Shown: positions 1 through 12,559, counted from the stretch's first letter. The stretch is DNA of 64,000 nt from Prinsepia uniflora (GCA_032719365.1 CM064870.1:42936194-43000193); one strand, 5' to 3'. The notes: generated by a model from the sequence alone, not told the origin. Translations and numbers: made by a program.

Positions 1-1205
1 TAGTGACTGGGTATGAACCTGAAAATTTGCACTTACGCATTTTTGGGTATCTTACATGCCAATTGTACCGCTGGAGCATACAAAAATGGGACCTTAACTC
101 AGGATGGGCATATATGTCGGTTATGAATCCCTCTTCATTATATGCTATTAAGAGCCCTTAATAGGCAATCTCTTTACTACTAGATATGTGGATAGTTACC
201 TAGATGAGACAGTCTTCCCACCTTTAGGGATAGATAGGAACGTCAACGCTCCTGAAGAATGAGGTGAATTGACATGGAACGTCCCTACTATGTCTCATCT
301 TGATCTCCAAATCATACAAAGTGCAGAAAATTCTAAATCTACAGAGTTTTGCTAATAATATGCTAGATGCATTCTTTGATCTAGATAAAGTGACGAGATC
401 ATATATACCAGTTGCAAACATGCTTACAAGGATAGACATCCCAGTAGGACGAGTCATCCCAGATGGATGAGTCATGTCAGACGGACGAGGTACGACTATG
501 GTGGCTAATCACTCATATGTCCCTATTCTGAAGCGAGGTAGATTAATAAGTTTTGAAGGATCCTCACCCCTCGGAAGAGGATAAATTTGGCATAATTGAA
601 TCCCTTAGTCACCTTAATATCAACTGATCCATCTGATGAGATAATTTCAGATTATAGGTTTGTCCTATAAGAGACGACATTGGGAAACACTCCAACGTCT
701 AAACCCACTCCCGAGAATAAAGAGAACTCGGTAAATTTTTCATGCTTATATCGATAATGTACATGCATTCACAGTATCTACCAAAATAATATCTAGTGCT
801 GAAATCGAACCTCATTTCGTTGATGAATGAACAACAATGTAGAGAAGATTGCTCAAAATGGAAAGAATCAGTCCATATTGAATTAGATTCCTTGACAAAA
901 AGGAAGGTGTTTGAACCTATAGTTCCCACACATCCCAATGTTAAACTTGCAAGATTTAAATAGGTAGTTGTAAGGAAGCTTAATGAGATAATGATATTGT
1001 GAGATACACAAATTATTTAATGGCACACAGATTTTCTCAATGCCCTGGGATTGATTATGAGGAGACATATTCTCCTGTAATGGATGTCATAAAGTTCTAT
1101 TATCTTATCAGTTTAGCTGTTTTCGAATACTGATGTACAACTTATGTATGTGGGTATAGCTTATCTCTACGAGGATCTGGATATATATGTATATATATAT
1201 ATAAG
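1..1205 (+). pseudogene. Ty1/copia polyprotein remnant (integrase C-terminus to reverse transcriptase)
   Basis: Broken reading frames on the plus strand match a plant copia polyprotein. The start reads like the end of integrase (LRIFGY, then KWDLNSGWAYMSVMNPSS). About 890-1140 reads like the start of reverse transcriptase: KRKVF, then after a stop NEIMIL, then FSQCPGIDYEETYSPVMDVIKF. At least six frame changes or stops interrupt it, so it cannot make protein. The copia frame runs to the AT-rich stretch at 1183-1205 and stops where the gypsy LTR begins. The same copia element resumes at 20783 in its late RNase H part. About 130 residues between the two pieces are missing, so a deletion accompanied or followed the insertion. 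Confidence 0.85.
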
Positions 1206-1468
1206 TATTCTTGTTAGTGTCCTTGTGTGTCATCTAGGTGTCTTGCATATCTCAAGTAGTGTCAAGTCTGTCGTTAGTGTTTTCTTTTATGTTTTTGAGT
1301 CTTTAACTGAGGTAATTAATCTGAATACAAAGTGGATTTCACGTTGATACAGGTCATTGTGGGATTCGACCTTTACTTGTCACTTTACTATCTTAGTTAA
1401 TTTTTACACTTGCAAAGTATTACCGAATAGAATAGGCCTCATTATTGTGTTGCTTATTTTATCCATCA
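1206..1468 (+). repeat. Truncated 5' LTR of the Athila-like element
   Basis: This stretch aligns base for base, with scattered differences, to 20516-20782. Shared marks are a start near TTCTTGTTAGTGTCC, a block containing GTGGGATTCGACC (GTGGGATTTGACC in the other copy) and an end in TCCATCA. Sequence beyond 1468 differs from sequence beyond 20782, which fixes the LTR edge. The full 3' LTR is much longer, so only the terminal part survives here. Confidence 0.75.
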
Positions 1469-1825
1469 AAAAGTCCTCTAAACTCAAATCTGCAACACAA
1501 CAATCTAATTCTAGTGATAAGAACGTAGATTTGAATTCTTATTTTGATACTAATGTTGTTTTACCTTTCCCTCACTAGTTCCAAAGTAAGAACAAGAAGA
1601 ATGAGGACGTTGAAGTGGAAATCATAAGCATGTTGCAAAATTTTCAAATTACTTTGGCATTTCATAAGCTAGTTGTGCTCATGCTAATTGTTGCCAAGCT
1701 TATCAATGACTTGGTGGTTGGGAAACATGGTTTTCACTTAAATGATATCAATGACATCCCAAAGGTATGTCTTATTGCCCTACTTAGTATTCCCCTTAAA
1801 GCTAATGATCCAAGCCTTCCATAAT
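1469..1825 (+). pseudogene. gag C-terminal remnant of the Athila-like element
   Basis: A plus-strand frame (ending in LPFPH, stop, then EVEIISMLQNFQITLAFHKL) resembles the spacer between gag and protease in Athila-type elements. That spacer usually holds a PFP motif followed by a helical block before the protease. The 5' untranslated region, primer binding site and most of gag are missing between the LTR end and this point, so a deletion is inferred. One in-frame stop lies near 1578 and another near 1822. Confidence 0.6.
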
Positions 1826-2229
1826 TCCTCTGTGTCATTCAATCAAAGAGGTTTGATCATTGCTTATGTGATACAGGTCCTTCTGTGAGTATCATTCCAT
1901 TTCATATTTATAAATCACTCAACATTGGAGAATTAAAGCCTATACATTTATGTGTTAGAGTAGTAAAAGCCTCTGTTACTAACCTAATGTATGTGCTTGA
2001 GGATGTTCCTGTGCATATAGGTGATACATGTATTCCAACAAATTTCTACATTTTAAAGAATGATAGGGTGGATTGCATCGAAGAACCACCACTGATTTTT
2101 GGCAGACTCCTCCTTGCCACTGCTGAGTGCCTAAGTGATGTTAAAAATGGGTATGTTTCAATTAAACTTTTGGACAACTTAAGGATCCTTTCTATTTACT
2201 ATACCATTCAATATCTTCTGAACCTATAA
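1826..2229 (+). pseudogene. Retroviral-type aspartic protease domain, Athila-like
   Basis: The frame reads FDHCLCDTGPSVSIIPF, with the catalytic D-T-G triad intact near 1872, and a later IFGRLLLATAECLSDV matching the second hallmark (hydrophobic-hydrophobic-G near the C-terminal strand). In the family this enzyme cleaves the Gag-Pol polyprotein inside the particle. It lies directly before the reverse transcriptase linker, as expected. The frame ends in a stop at about 2229 and the next piece begins at 2250, so the polyprotein is not continuous. Confidence 0.8.
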
Positions 2230-2249
2230 TTGATTTTCCTCTAAATTTA

Positions 2250-3385
2250 ATGGATGTATTATTCCAAAAAACTATAGCTAATTCATGTATGGACAACTAT
2301 CTTGAAAGGGCCATCACAAGTTCTATGCCATGTGCTAAGAAACCTGATGAGAACGTGATGGAGCAGCTCATGTTCCTTAACATCGTACTTGCTCATACAT
2401 GGACCAACCATCCACCACTTGAAGTTTTACCCTGTATGGTACATAAAACATCACCATCCAACATCCAAACTTCTGAACTTGAATTGAATCCATTGCCTGA
2501 GCATTTTAAGTATGCATACTTAGGTACAAATCACACTCTTCTAGTTATCATTGTTTCTACCCTAAATTCTTTGGAAGAAAGTGAGTTGGTGCTAGTTCTT
2601 AAGGCACATCAAACGGCCATTGGGTGGACAATTGCAAACATCAAAGGAATTATCCCCTCTAAATGCATGCACATGATATTGCTTGAAGAGGAAGCAAAGC
2701 CTTCAAGGGAGGCACATAGGAGGCTAAACCCACCAATGAAGGAGGTTGTGAAGAAAGAGATGATCAAGCTATTGGATGTGGGAATCATTTACCCAATCTC
2801 AGATTCAGAATGAGTGAGCCATGTCCAAGTTGTTCTGAAGAAAAGGGGGATCCAGTGGTGAAAATTGAGCATGATGAATTGGTGCCCAAAAGAGTTCAAA
2901 CAAGGTGGAGAGTATGTATATACTATGGGAAATTGAATTCAACTACACAGAAATATCACTTTCCTGTACCCTTTATTGATCAAATGTTGGAACGACTTGC
3001 TGGGAACTCTCACTATTGTTTTCTAGATGGATACTCAAGTTACAACCAAATTGCAATAGCTTCTGAAAATCAAGAAAAGACGACGTTCACATGCCCTTAT
3101 GACACTTTTACCTATAGGAGAATGCCTTTTGGCTTGTACAATGCTCCAGTAACTTTCCAACGTTGCATGATGAGCATCTTTTCAGATATAGTGGAGGACA
3201 TCATTGAGATTTTCATGGTTGGTTTTTCTGTTTTTGGTCATTCATTTAGCTTATGTTTATCTAATCACCAAAGAGTGTTAGCTAGATGTGGGGAAAGCAA
3301 CCTAGTTCTGAATTGGGAGAAGTGACATTTCATGGTACAACAAGGCATTATCCTAGGCATTGAGGTGGACAAGGCCAAGCTCAAC
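2250..3385 (+). pseudogene. Reverse transcriptase, first part, Athila-like; catalytic site lost
   Basis: The first frame (2250-2813) holds the linker and the start of RT (AIGWTIANIKGI, RRLNPPMKEVVKKEMIKLL). A TGA at 2811-2813 stands where tryptophan is usual. A frameshift in the A/G run near 2840 leads to the second frame, which has WRVCIYYGKLN, HYCFLDGYSSYNQI and YRRMPFGLYNAP. The metal-binding Y/F-x-D-D box at 3212-3223 reads FMVG, so both aspartates are gone and polymerase activity is not possible. A further TGA occurs at 3323-3325. The Cassandra LTR at 3386 splits the domain. Confidence 0.88.
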
Positions 3386-3665
3386 TGTCATGAACTAACT
3401 TCCCTAGCACGATATTGTCCACTTTGGGCCCACGCCCTCACGGCTTTGTTTCTGGGAACTCATGTGCAAATTTTCAGTGGGTCACCCATCCTAGGATTTT
3501 TCCAGTCCAATCTCGCTTAACTTAGCAGTTCCAACAAAATCCAAAGCCAGTGAGCTCCCAAAAGGCCTCATTCTAAGAAGAGAATTATCCACACATATAA
3601 GGCATTTCACCTTTCCCTCCCCGACCGATGTGGGATTGTTCACTGTTCTTGATTTCAAGCTCACA
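3386..3665 (-). mobile_element. Cassandra-type TRIM LTR inserted in the Athila-like RT
   Basis: Read on the minus strand this is a diverged copy of the LTR at 16090-16390 and 21120-21441. It shares the CAATCCCACAT block, GGCCTTTTGGGAGCTCA, the 5S-like AAGTTAAGCGAG and GATGGGTGACCC blocks, and GACAATATCGTGCTAG near the end. Its 3' end reads ATGACA. A partial 35 bp repeat of the end sequence makes the right edge uncertain (3665 or 3700). I found no second LTR and no clear target duplication, so it is probably a solo LTR. It is the most diverged of the three copies. Confidence 0.7.
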
Positions 3666-3700
3666 GGTCTTGCTCACCGTTCTTGCTTCCCAAGCTCACA

Positions 3701-4370
3701 GATCATACAATGGCATTGTGGATAGGCGGCTCTACCCTACAACAGTAAAAAAGGTTCAATCACTCTTGGAGCATGCCGATTTCTACAAAAGATTCTTGGA
3801 GAATTCCGGTTTCTACAAAAGATTCTTGGAGCATTCTTGGCCATTGCGTAACCTACTTGCCAAAGACGCTACTTTCGAATTTAGTAGGGAGTGTTGTGAG
3901 TCTTTTAACACTCTCAAGGAAAAACTCATGACATCCCCATCATTATGCCACCTAATTGGGACCTACCATTCAAGTTAATGTGTGATGCTTCAGACTTTGT
4001 AATTGGAATTGTTTCGGGGTAAAGATTGCACAAGCTACTTCATGTGATATACTATGCCAGTAGAAGACTGAATGGTGCCCAATTGAACTATTCCACAACT
4101 GAGAAAGAGCTACTTGCTGTTATTTTTGCTTTTGAGAAGTTTCGATCTTATTTTATTCAAACTTAAGTAATTTTTTTTACAGATCATGTAGCCTTGCAGT
4201 ACCTCCTCACAAAGAAGGATGCTAAGCCAAGATTACTAAGATGGATGCTTCTTTTGCAAGAGTTTGACTTAGAAATTTGAGACAGGAAGGGGAGTGAAAA
4301 TGGTGGCAGACTGCATGAGTAGATTTTGCCATGAGTCCAATGAAGAAATATATCACATGCCACTTTTGAA
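3701..4370 (+). pseudogene. Reverse transcriptase end and RNase H, Athila-like
   Basis: After the Cassandra LTR the gypsy frame resumes with YPTTVKKVQSLLEHADFYKRF and LRNLLAKDATFEF, then the RNase H start MCDASDFVIGIV. Further blocks are VIYYASRRLNGAQLNYSTTE, KELLAVIFAFEKFRSY, TDHVALQYLLTKKDAKPR and LLQEFDLEI. A 30 bp tandem duplication (3780-3809 and 3810-3839) doubles the FYKRFLE peptide. Stops occur near 4021, 4165 and 4280. In the family RNase H removes the RNA template during reverse transcription. Confidence 0.85.
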
Positions 4371-5560
4371 AACTTTCCAGATGAAAACTCTTTGCTCTTA
4401 ATGTTATTGATCCTTGGTATACTGATTTAATTAACTATCTAGCTACAAAACGTATCCCTTCTTCTTTGAGCAGATTTCAGAATGACAAGCTTATTAAGTA
4501 AGAAAAAGTACTACCTTTGGGATGAGTCATACTTATGGAAGCATTACTCACACAAGATGTTTAGGAGATGCATTCCAGAAGCTAAAATGAGTTCAGTTAT
4601 GGCTTTTTGCCATAGCTTAGCATGTGGAGGGCATTTTTGGTACTAAGAAGACAACCCTCAAGGTACATTAAAGTGGATTTTATTGGCCTACACTCTTGAA
4701 AGATGTATATGTGTTTGCCCTCGCTTGCGACAAATTCCAAAGGTAAGGTAACTTAGGCCATACAAATCAAATGCCCTAAACCCTATTCTTGTTGTTGGGA
4801 TATTTGATATTTGGGGCATTGATTTCATGAGTCCATTCCCTAACTCTTATGCCTTCCTTTACATATTTCTTGTCATGGATTATGTGTCGAAGTGGGTGGC
4901 AAAAATCCCCACTAAGACTAATGATTCTAAAGTTGCTGTTAGTTTTATTCTAAATCACATTTTCACACATTTTGGCGCTCCTAGAACAATCATAAACGAT
5001 GGAGGAACACATTTCTACAACTTATCATTTAAGGCATTGTTGAAGAAATATTGTGTTACACGTCGAATTTCAACGTCATATCATCCTCATACAAGTGGGA
5101 AAGACAAAATCTCAAATTGGAAAGTTAAAAAAATTCTGGAGAAAACTGTTGGTCCACTTAGGAAAAATTGGCCAAATCGTCTTAATAATGCATTATGGGC
5201 TTATAGGATTGCTTGAAAAACCCCCATTGGCATGTCTCCTTTAAACATGTCTTTGGGAAAGGATCTCATCTCCCTGTAGAGTTGGAACATAAAACCTTTT
5301 GAGCTATCAAGAAGGTTAATATGGAGTTAGACACCGCTGGAATCCATAGGAAGCTACAACTGAATGAATTGGAAGAACTAAGGAATGCTGCCTATGAAAG
5401 CTCAAAAATCTATAAAGAGAAGACCAAGGCTTAATATGACAAACACATCCTTAGGAAGAACTTTCAGATTAGACAGAAATTTCTATTGTTCAATTCATGC
5501 CTCAAGCTTTTTCTAGATAAGCTTCATTCTAGATGATTAGACAGAAAGTCCTGTTATTAC
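4371..5560 (+). pseudogene. Integrase, Athila-like; catalytic glutamate lost
   Basis: An N-terminal zinc-binding remnant (MAFCHSLACGGHFW, then the end of the His/Cys finger out of frame) precedes the core frame at 4827-5216. The core shows GIDFMSPFPNSYAF (first Asp), IINDGGTHF (second Asp) and YHPHTSGKDKISNWKVKKILEK. In that block the catalytic Glu position of SNREVKK-type integrases is a lysine. The C-terminal part continues with frameshifts to about 5560 (ELEELRN-like, KTKA, HILRKNFQI). There is no chromodomain, which fits an Athila-type element. Confidence 0.85.
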
Positions 5561-6447
5561 TTTAAGTTTTTACTAGTGATTGGTGTTCAACTTGTTAATA
5601 AGATTGTAGCTGCTAAGTTAACTATATTTATTCTACTGAGAGCCTTGCCATAATCACTTTGTATCATAGCTTGCACTTCACGCTGCCATGTTTCTAGTGG
5701 TTAAGTGTACAAAACAACTGCATTTGAGTGAACTCTAGAAAATTAGTGGAGACTACCTTGTGAGAATTTGAGCCTTATTTCCATTCTTTTATAGTGATAA
5801 GCATTGTTTCTACTTGTAAACACACTTTGATTTTGTTCTTAAATACTGATCTCATTTCATTACATTTGCGTTGAATTTTAAAGAACTAACACCATGTAGA
5901 TACTCTTGATTTGAAGTGTATTTTTCCATAAGAAATGATGTAGGATATATGTGATTGAGCCTCTAAATGCCTTGCCCTAGCCTATTGTGTGCTCTCTAAG
6001 ACATTTTGAAGCTAAACGCTCACCCTTTTCTTTCATCACCTAAGCATAATCTGCCCAAAATACTCAACCATTTAATCAAGCCATGCCTTATAACCTAGGT
6101 TGTGATAAGGTGCATTAAAATGAGATTTATCGTGCACTAAAGAAGTTGCTGCCCAACTCATGAGAAATTGCAGCAAAGATAAGTGTGTGAAAGTAAATGT
6201 GTAAAGTTGAGTGAAAAGATATACAAGGCTTGAGGAAACCATTACATGATTTTAGTTCAATTCAATGAAAGAAAAAGCAGAAACAAAAGAAAAGAAAAAG
6301 GGTTAGCAAAGAAAGAAAAGACAGTGATAGAAAAAGTGAATTGATCTAAGTGAGCCAATGAACCCAAGACAACCTCAAGATGAGCACTCAAGAAACAAAT
6401 GCCATGTGCCTTAAGGAATGATTCAAGTTAGAAACTACAAGTTCAAA
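5561..6447 (+). other. Non-coding 3' internal region of the Athila-like element
   Basis: No long open frame and no domain is visible. A purine-rich tract (about 6260-6345, runs of GAAAGAAAAAG) is typical of the space between integrase and the polypurine tract in Athila-type elements. The region is interrupted at 6448 by the LARD and continues at 14895. Confidence 0.55.
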
Positions 6448-9108
6448 TGTAACCCGTACCAGATTTCGGGATTTGATTAGTGATTAATGAAGGATTAGTG
6501 AGATTAATTAGTGATTAGTTGGGTAATTTCGAACAGACGCTGAGAAATGACCGTTTTACCCTTGGAATGGACGAAACATTGACTTTTAATTCAGACAGTC
6601 AAACGGACTTTAGGCCATGACTTTGACGTAGTACGGGGCGTCACGATTCCGTAGACAGGTGGCACGTCCAATTCCAACGTACGACGAAAAAGTTATGATG
6701 TTCGGAAGTTCAAGGGCATTTTGGTCTTTTGGTTTCCTAGGGATCTGTGCCCAGTGATAATTGGAAACTTGGCTCGCATGGGGATTTGTGTCCATAGGAA
6801 TTTGAACGGCTAGCCTTCTCTGGATGGTTGTGGAAGCTTGGAAATCGCCTCACTTTTATTCAAAATGGTTGCACGCGTTTGAGAGAAACAGAAACAGAGT
6901 GTGAGTTGATGATGGTCGTGAGAAACAGAAACAGAAACCGTGAGAAACAGAGCTTGTGTGAAACCGTAAGGAAACCACCCACTTCCTACCTTTGACCCTC
7001 ATCATTTGCCTATGGTTTGTGAAGGGAAGATGGAGAGGAAGTCGAGTGGGTGCTGATGATAGCCACGGTCGGGCACGTTGGCAACAACAGGTAAGTATTT
7101 TCGTAAAAATGCCCTGTTTACATTCATAAATGGTAGGCTGAGTTTTGAAAGATTAATGGAATTGAATGATTGGACAAGGTTTTCGACGTTAAGACGAGAT
7201 GATTGGGACTGGAATAGAGGTCTGCCGTGGACAGTGGCCGTCGAAATCGATGCGGTAAGTTATGGTTCAAAAATTGGATACGGGTTTTTAGGCTATGTCG
7301 ATGAATTCTAACGATTGGAACACAATTATGGAGGTTATACAAGTCGATTGGGACTGAATTTGAAGCTGGAGGATGTCAGAGCACCAGCGTGATCGATGGT
7401 CGAAAAGGTAATCCCTAGGTCTTGTTTTTGAGTTTTAGAGTCATGGATCAGTTGTAGAGGGCAGAACGAAGTAAATAGAACAAGAAGGAATGAAATTTGA
7501 CTGAAATTGGGCACTGAATCGGCAACGCCGATTTGGGTTGAACCAGGTTGAACTGGACTGGTCTGCACCCGATTTTCCCGAGGTTGAAGACAACCAGTGA
7601 ATGCGCGTGAGGGCGTGTGGCACCTCTTTTGGTGAAGTTTGTAACATGAATTTTTATGTATTCGATGAAACGAACATTTTGAGACTGGTTTCGAGTCGAT
7701 CAGACATCGTTTCGATACGATTCAGGATGTTCGAAGATTTAGGATCGAGTTTAAAAATAGATAAAAATTTAGAAAAATTATAGGAATTTAGTACAAGCAT
7801 ATTGGAGTGATTAGTGACCTTAGTATGTGACATGGACAGGTTTGGAAGTCCGGGGATAGTGGATTAGTCGAGAAAGCGTAATTGCATGTGTATCAAGGCG
7901 GCAGCGGGAATGGTCTGTGAGTGGACTTTGCTTTCTAAATTATGATGCACACATAAATTTTTCCTACGTTTTCTATAGGTGATTTCTCAGTTTATGATTA
8001 TGATATCTTTGATTTATGGTTTGCACGTATTTTGAGGAGTTTTATGTATTTGCACGTTTTACGAGATTATGGTTTTATGCTATGATTTGATAATGGTTTC
8101 GATGGTATGAATTTTGGATTTGAATTATGAATTGATTTCAATGGTTTATAAATGGATTTGGAAAAGTGATTTCAATAAACGTAATTTCTGGATTTGAATT
8201 TGGAATGATGATTTTGGATTCGGATTGGGATTCAGAATGATGATTTCGAATTGGGATTTGGAAATAGATTTGTAGATTTAAATTTGATAAAATGGTTTTG
8301 GATTAGATTTGTTGGATCAGGTTTTGGGTTTAAAGACCCAGATATGATATGTGACGGGGGCGGGCTCGGATATGTGATTTTGGTTTTAAAGACGCGGCGA
8401 GTTTAAAGACTCGGATATTGTGATTTCCCCCGTAGGCCAATTGAGCTTAAAAGACTCGGGAGTTTAAAGACTCGGATAGATCCAGTAAGTTCGATTGATG
8501 GAAATGTGTTTTAACTGAGTTTGGATTTCTATGATACACTGATGATTTTCACATGGCTTTGAGATGTTTTGGGCTGTGGCCGGGATGTTTTAGATTTTTG
8601 GATTTTTAAGCTGAGTTCCCGTACTTGGATTTGTTTAATGGTTTTGGGTTGAGGCCCGGGATTTGAGAAAAGGAAATTATTTCGGTTTTAATAATTGATT
8701 TTATTATCTTGGAAATGAAATGGTTTTCTTATGTTGAAAATGAACTGGTTTTCGAATGCATGCATTGCGTTACGTGGAGGGTATAAACGTCTTGTCTTAT
8801 AAATGTATTCTAAACTTATTCTTTATTTTTGTCCACTCACAGTCTTTTCTGTTTTCGATACCCTCAAGGTTGATTTTGCGGTGCGGGCCGTTGTTAGTGA
8901 GGCGTAGACATCACACACGCGATCCACAGTGGTTTATGTGCACTCTGGGAACCCAGACGTTGTTTTTGGTACGTTGACCTGGGTATCCCTTGTTTGGCTT
9001 ACGTGTCCCATGGAGCTTAGATAGGCGTTTAGCCTTCGTGTCGCACGTGGGCTAGACGGGAGCATGATTTGTCCGTTAATCCCGGGGGATTGGGGATGGG
9101 TCGTGTCA
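6448..9108 (+). repeat. LTR 1 of the LARD, 2661 bp
   Basis: It begins TGTAACCCG and ends GGGTCGTGTCA, followed at once by the primer binding site. It aligns throughout with 12101-14894. Short repeats of the form GTTTAAAGACTCGG cluster at about 8330-8490. The peptide-coding frames in it (for example 7078-7311, repeated at 12836-13069) are repeated because the LTR is repeated and have no recognisable domain. Confidence 0.85.
8759..8788 (+). promoter_or_regulatory. RY - ACGTGG - TATA core promoter block in LTR 1
   Basis: CATGCA (8759-8764), ACGTGG (8772-8777) and TATAAA (8782-8787) lie within 30 bp, about 320 bp before the LTR end. That is a sensible place for the U3/R boundary. The block is kept in other LTRs of the family in both orientations (11742, 14546, 19386 and, reversed, 32111-32139). 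RY and ACGT elements are known from seed-maturation promoters; use by B3 or bZIP factors here is inference. Confidence 0.5.
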
Positions 9109-11320
9109 TTTGGTATGAGAGCACGGTTAGTGTGCTCTACGTGAGGTTATGGCTTCTAGAGTAGTTGGTTCGTCGACTTTTGTGTTTTGATGTTGATGTG
9201 GATGTGATGTCTCGATGCGGAGCAGCCTGTCATCAACCTGGACCCGAGGGAGATAGTACGTTAATGGCTTAGTTAGTGGCGCGATCACTAGCGATTGGGT
9301 GGTGGTCGCTCAATACGCGATGTGGGTGTGATGTATGTCGGCTTAGGCCCGAAGAGGAGAGCATGTAAGCCGGAGAGGCTAGCATGTTTTGAGCTAGTTA
9401 TGATCACTAGTTGGTTGGACCCTATGGTCGGATAGGTGTTGGAGCGGTTAACCCGGATGGTAACCAGTGAGTTAGCTGTGAGAGATACGATCAATGGTTG
9501 GCTAGTTGGCCTACTGGGCCGGGTGGCGATCGGATGATGATAGTATGGAATTATGACCAGTTGGTCTGATAGGTTGAGATTGAACTTATGCGGCTACGAG
9601 TAGCCGGATGCCTCGAGTTGCGGGGGTAAAGGAACCTGATATCTAGTAGTTGAGGGATTCCCCCTAGCGATGGTTACTGGTTGACGATTGTGTAGATACT
9701 AAGTTAATGGATGATCCTAGTCGAGTTAGTCGGTTATGATGACCATAGTGATGATGATTTGTGGAACCCTGTTGTGATGGCTTTGTTGGCTTGACCCAAT
9801 TGGTCTAGATGTTGAGATTGTTATGCAATGGATCTACTGGTCTGTTGACCCTAGGTTGTCATTGCTGAGACCATGGAACGTTGTAATCAGTCGTGAGGTT
9901 CTGGTGCGTGTTTCATACCATTAACCGACCCGGGATAGTCGAGGATCATTGGCAGGTCATGTATCGGTATGATTGGTCAGGATGGTGTTGGTTTAATCAG
10001 AGTAGCGTTGTGAAAGTGCGGTGTGCCTAGGCTTCGGTTTGGATCGGGCTAGGTTTGGTATGGTCGGGTTCATCCTAAGGTGTTGGTATGTGTATGAGTC
10101 AGCAGATGTTGAATTTCGATCGGGAGACTAGACCCAAGAAAATTGAATGGACTTGAGTTCCTCTGGAGGATGTGTTGGGCCTGGAGTGTTGGTCTTTGGT
10201 CCGATGGGCTTCAAAGGTGACGCGTGATTGACTTGTAGTCAGGTGGTAGTTAGTGTGGATACCATGATGTTGTGTGTACTCTGTGGATACACTGTGATGG
10301 TTGGAAGACGTATTATGATGTTGTTGGACGAGATTCATCGTGGTATGTCATAGGAAGTGATTGAGGATATATTGTACGATGGTTGTGATTACGACATGTA
10401 CGGTAATTTTTTGGTGGTATGCACTGCGGTTATTGTTGGATGTGATTGGTGTATGTACTTAAGCTACATGGTAGTGGTTTTATTCGTAATTGGAACCATT
10501 TCGATACGATTGGACATACATCGTGATATTCGGGCAGAGGTGTTGGTGATTGGGTAAGTTCCGAGGTATTTTGGTGGTCATATTGATGATCAGAGTAGTT
10601 TCGATGTGATTGTTTGACTGAGCATGTGGACTGGATCAGGGTGATCCAGAGTAATTTGATTGGTTATTACTGGATTCAGTGATGGTGTATGAGCTGGATG
10701 CTCAGAGCCATGATTGGCTCGTGAGACCCTGACGCTGAGATGTGTGATCACGGTTTGACAGGTATGTGATAGGGTCCAGTTGCAGACAGGTAGTGTAGGA
10801 CGTGGATGGTGTTCCCACATGTTGATTATGTTGGTGGTTAGTGGAACCACCGGTGTCATGGTTTTTTGAGTTGTTCAGTATGAGCGATGATGTTGTGACT
10901 GTGGTGAGGTCAGCGTCGCTGACAGAGTCAGTATGAACCGTTGAGCAGGTGTTAGCTGGATAAGAGTACCGAGGCTAATGGATATCGTCTTGAGGTTGGT
11001 ATTGCGAGGTGAGATTTGTGACGGATGACGGTAGATTTTACGTTATACTGAGAGGGCGGGTACGAGGTACGCATGACTCGAGGATGAGCCGAGGTTAATG
11101 TGACTAGTAGTAGTGGTGTTGTGGCGTACCTAGTGTTCGTTGAGCCGTGAGCGTCAGCTAGTGCGGGGTTAGAGATACCTCGGGAATGGGTTGATACATG
11201 AATGGGAGATGTATTAAACCTCAGTAAGAATAAGACGATAGCCAGCTGGACCAGAAGTTAGTATGAGTTGATTCGAAGGCAGGTGATGTACAACGTGTAA
11301 GAGGCTCAGGTGTGAGATAA
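9109..11320 (+). other. Non-coding internal domain of the LARD
   Basis: It starts with the tRNA-Met-type primer site. A leader at 9201-9240 (GATGTGATGTCTCGATG, then CCTGTCATCAACCTG) is shared with the minus-strand LARDs at 41801-41843 and 45411-45450. The rest is GT-rich on this strand and has only short frames without a domain, so it carries no gag or pol. It ends where a truncated LTR begins. Confidence 0.65.
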
Positions 11321-12091
11321 GTTTGATTAAAGACTCGAGAGTTTAAAGACTCAGATATTGTGATTTTCCCCATAGGCCTATTGAGTTTAAAGACTCGGGA
11401 GTTTAAAGACTCAGATCGATATTGAGGCCTGTTGAGTTTAAAGACTCGAATTGATATTGAGTTTAAAAACTTGGATATATCCCGCAGGTTTGATTGATGG
11501 AAATGTGTTTTAACTGATTGTGGATTTCTGTGATACACTGATGTTTTTCACATGGTGTTTAGAGGTTTTGGGTTGTGGCCCTGATGATTTAGATTTTTGG
11601 ATTTTTGGATTTTTGGGCTGAGTCCCCTTACTTGGATTTGAATTATGGTTTTGGGCTAAGGCTTGAGGTTTGAGAAAAGGAAATAACTTTGGTTTTCATA
11701 AACGATTTTTAGTATCCTGGAAAATAAATGGTTTTCAAATGCATGCATTGGTTTTACGTGGAGGGAATAAATGTCTTTTCTTATAATTTTTTATGAACTT
11801 ATTATTTATTTTTTGTGTATTCACAGTCTTTTCTGTTTTTCGATACCCTCTAGGTTGTTGATGCAGTGCGGGCTGTTGTTGGCGAGACTGAGACATCACA
11901 CACAATCCACAGTGGTTTCTGCGCACTCTGGGAAGTCGGAAGTTAGCTTTGGACGGTTCGCCTGGGTATTCCTTGTCTGGCTTACGTGTTCCACGGAGGT
12001 TAGACAGGTGTTTAGCCTTCGTGACGCACATGGGTTAGATGTGAGCATGACTTATCCCTTAATCCCGGGGGATTCAGGGTGGGTCATGTCA
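11321..12091 (+). repeat. Truncated middle LTR of the LARD
   Basis: This aligns with the last third of LTR 1 (about 8385-9108) and ends GGGTCATGTCA. Next comes ATTGGTATC, the start of a primer binding site, and then directly a second LTR lacking its first 14 or so bases. The TATA position reads AATAAA (11766-11771), so this copy's promoter is probably weaker. The arrangement points to unequal recombination or deletion between neighbouring copies. Confidence 0.75.
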
Positions 12092-12541
12092 ATTGGTATC
12101 ATTTCGGGACTTGATTAGTGATTAATTAAGGATTAGTGAGATTAATCGGTGATTAGTTGGGTAATTTGGGATAGAAGCTGCGAAATGACTGCTTTGTCCT
12201 TGGAATGGGTGAAACTTTGACTTTTGATTCGGACGGTCAAACGGACTTTGGACGATGACTGTGACGTAGTTCGGGACGTCACAAGTCCGTAGACAGGCGG
12301 CACATCCAATTCCGACGAACGACGAAGAAGTTATGACGTTCAGAAGTTGAAGGGCATTTTGGTCATTTGGTTTCCTAGGGATTTGTGCCCAGTGATAATT
12401 TGAAAATTGGCTTGCAAGATTTGTGTCCACAGGAATTTGGACACCTGGCCTTCTTTAGATCGTTGTGGAAGCTTGGACACCGCCTCACCTTTGTTCAAAA
12501 TGGTTGCATGGGTTTTGAGAGAAACATAAACATAGTGTTTT

Positions 12542-12559
12542 TGTGTGTGTGTGTGTGTG
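12542..12559. repeat. GT microsatellite
   Basis: A short run of nine GT units inside the right LTR of the LARD, absent from LTR 1. Confidence 0.9.
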
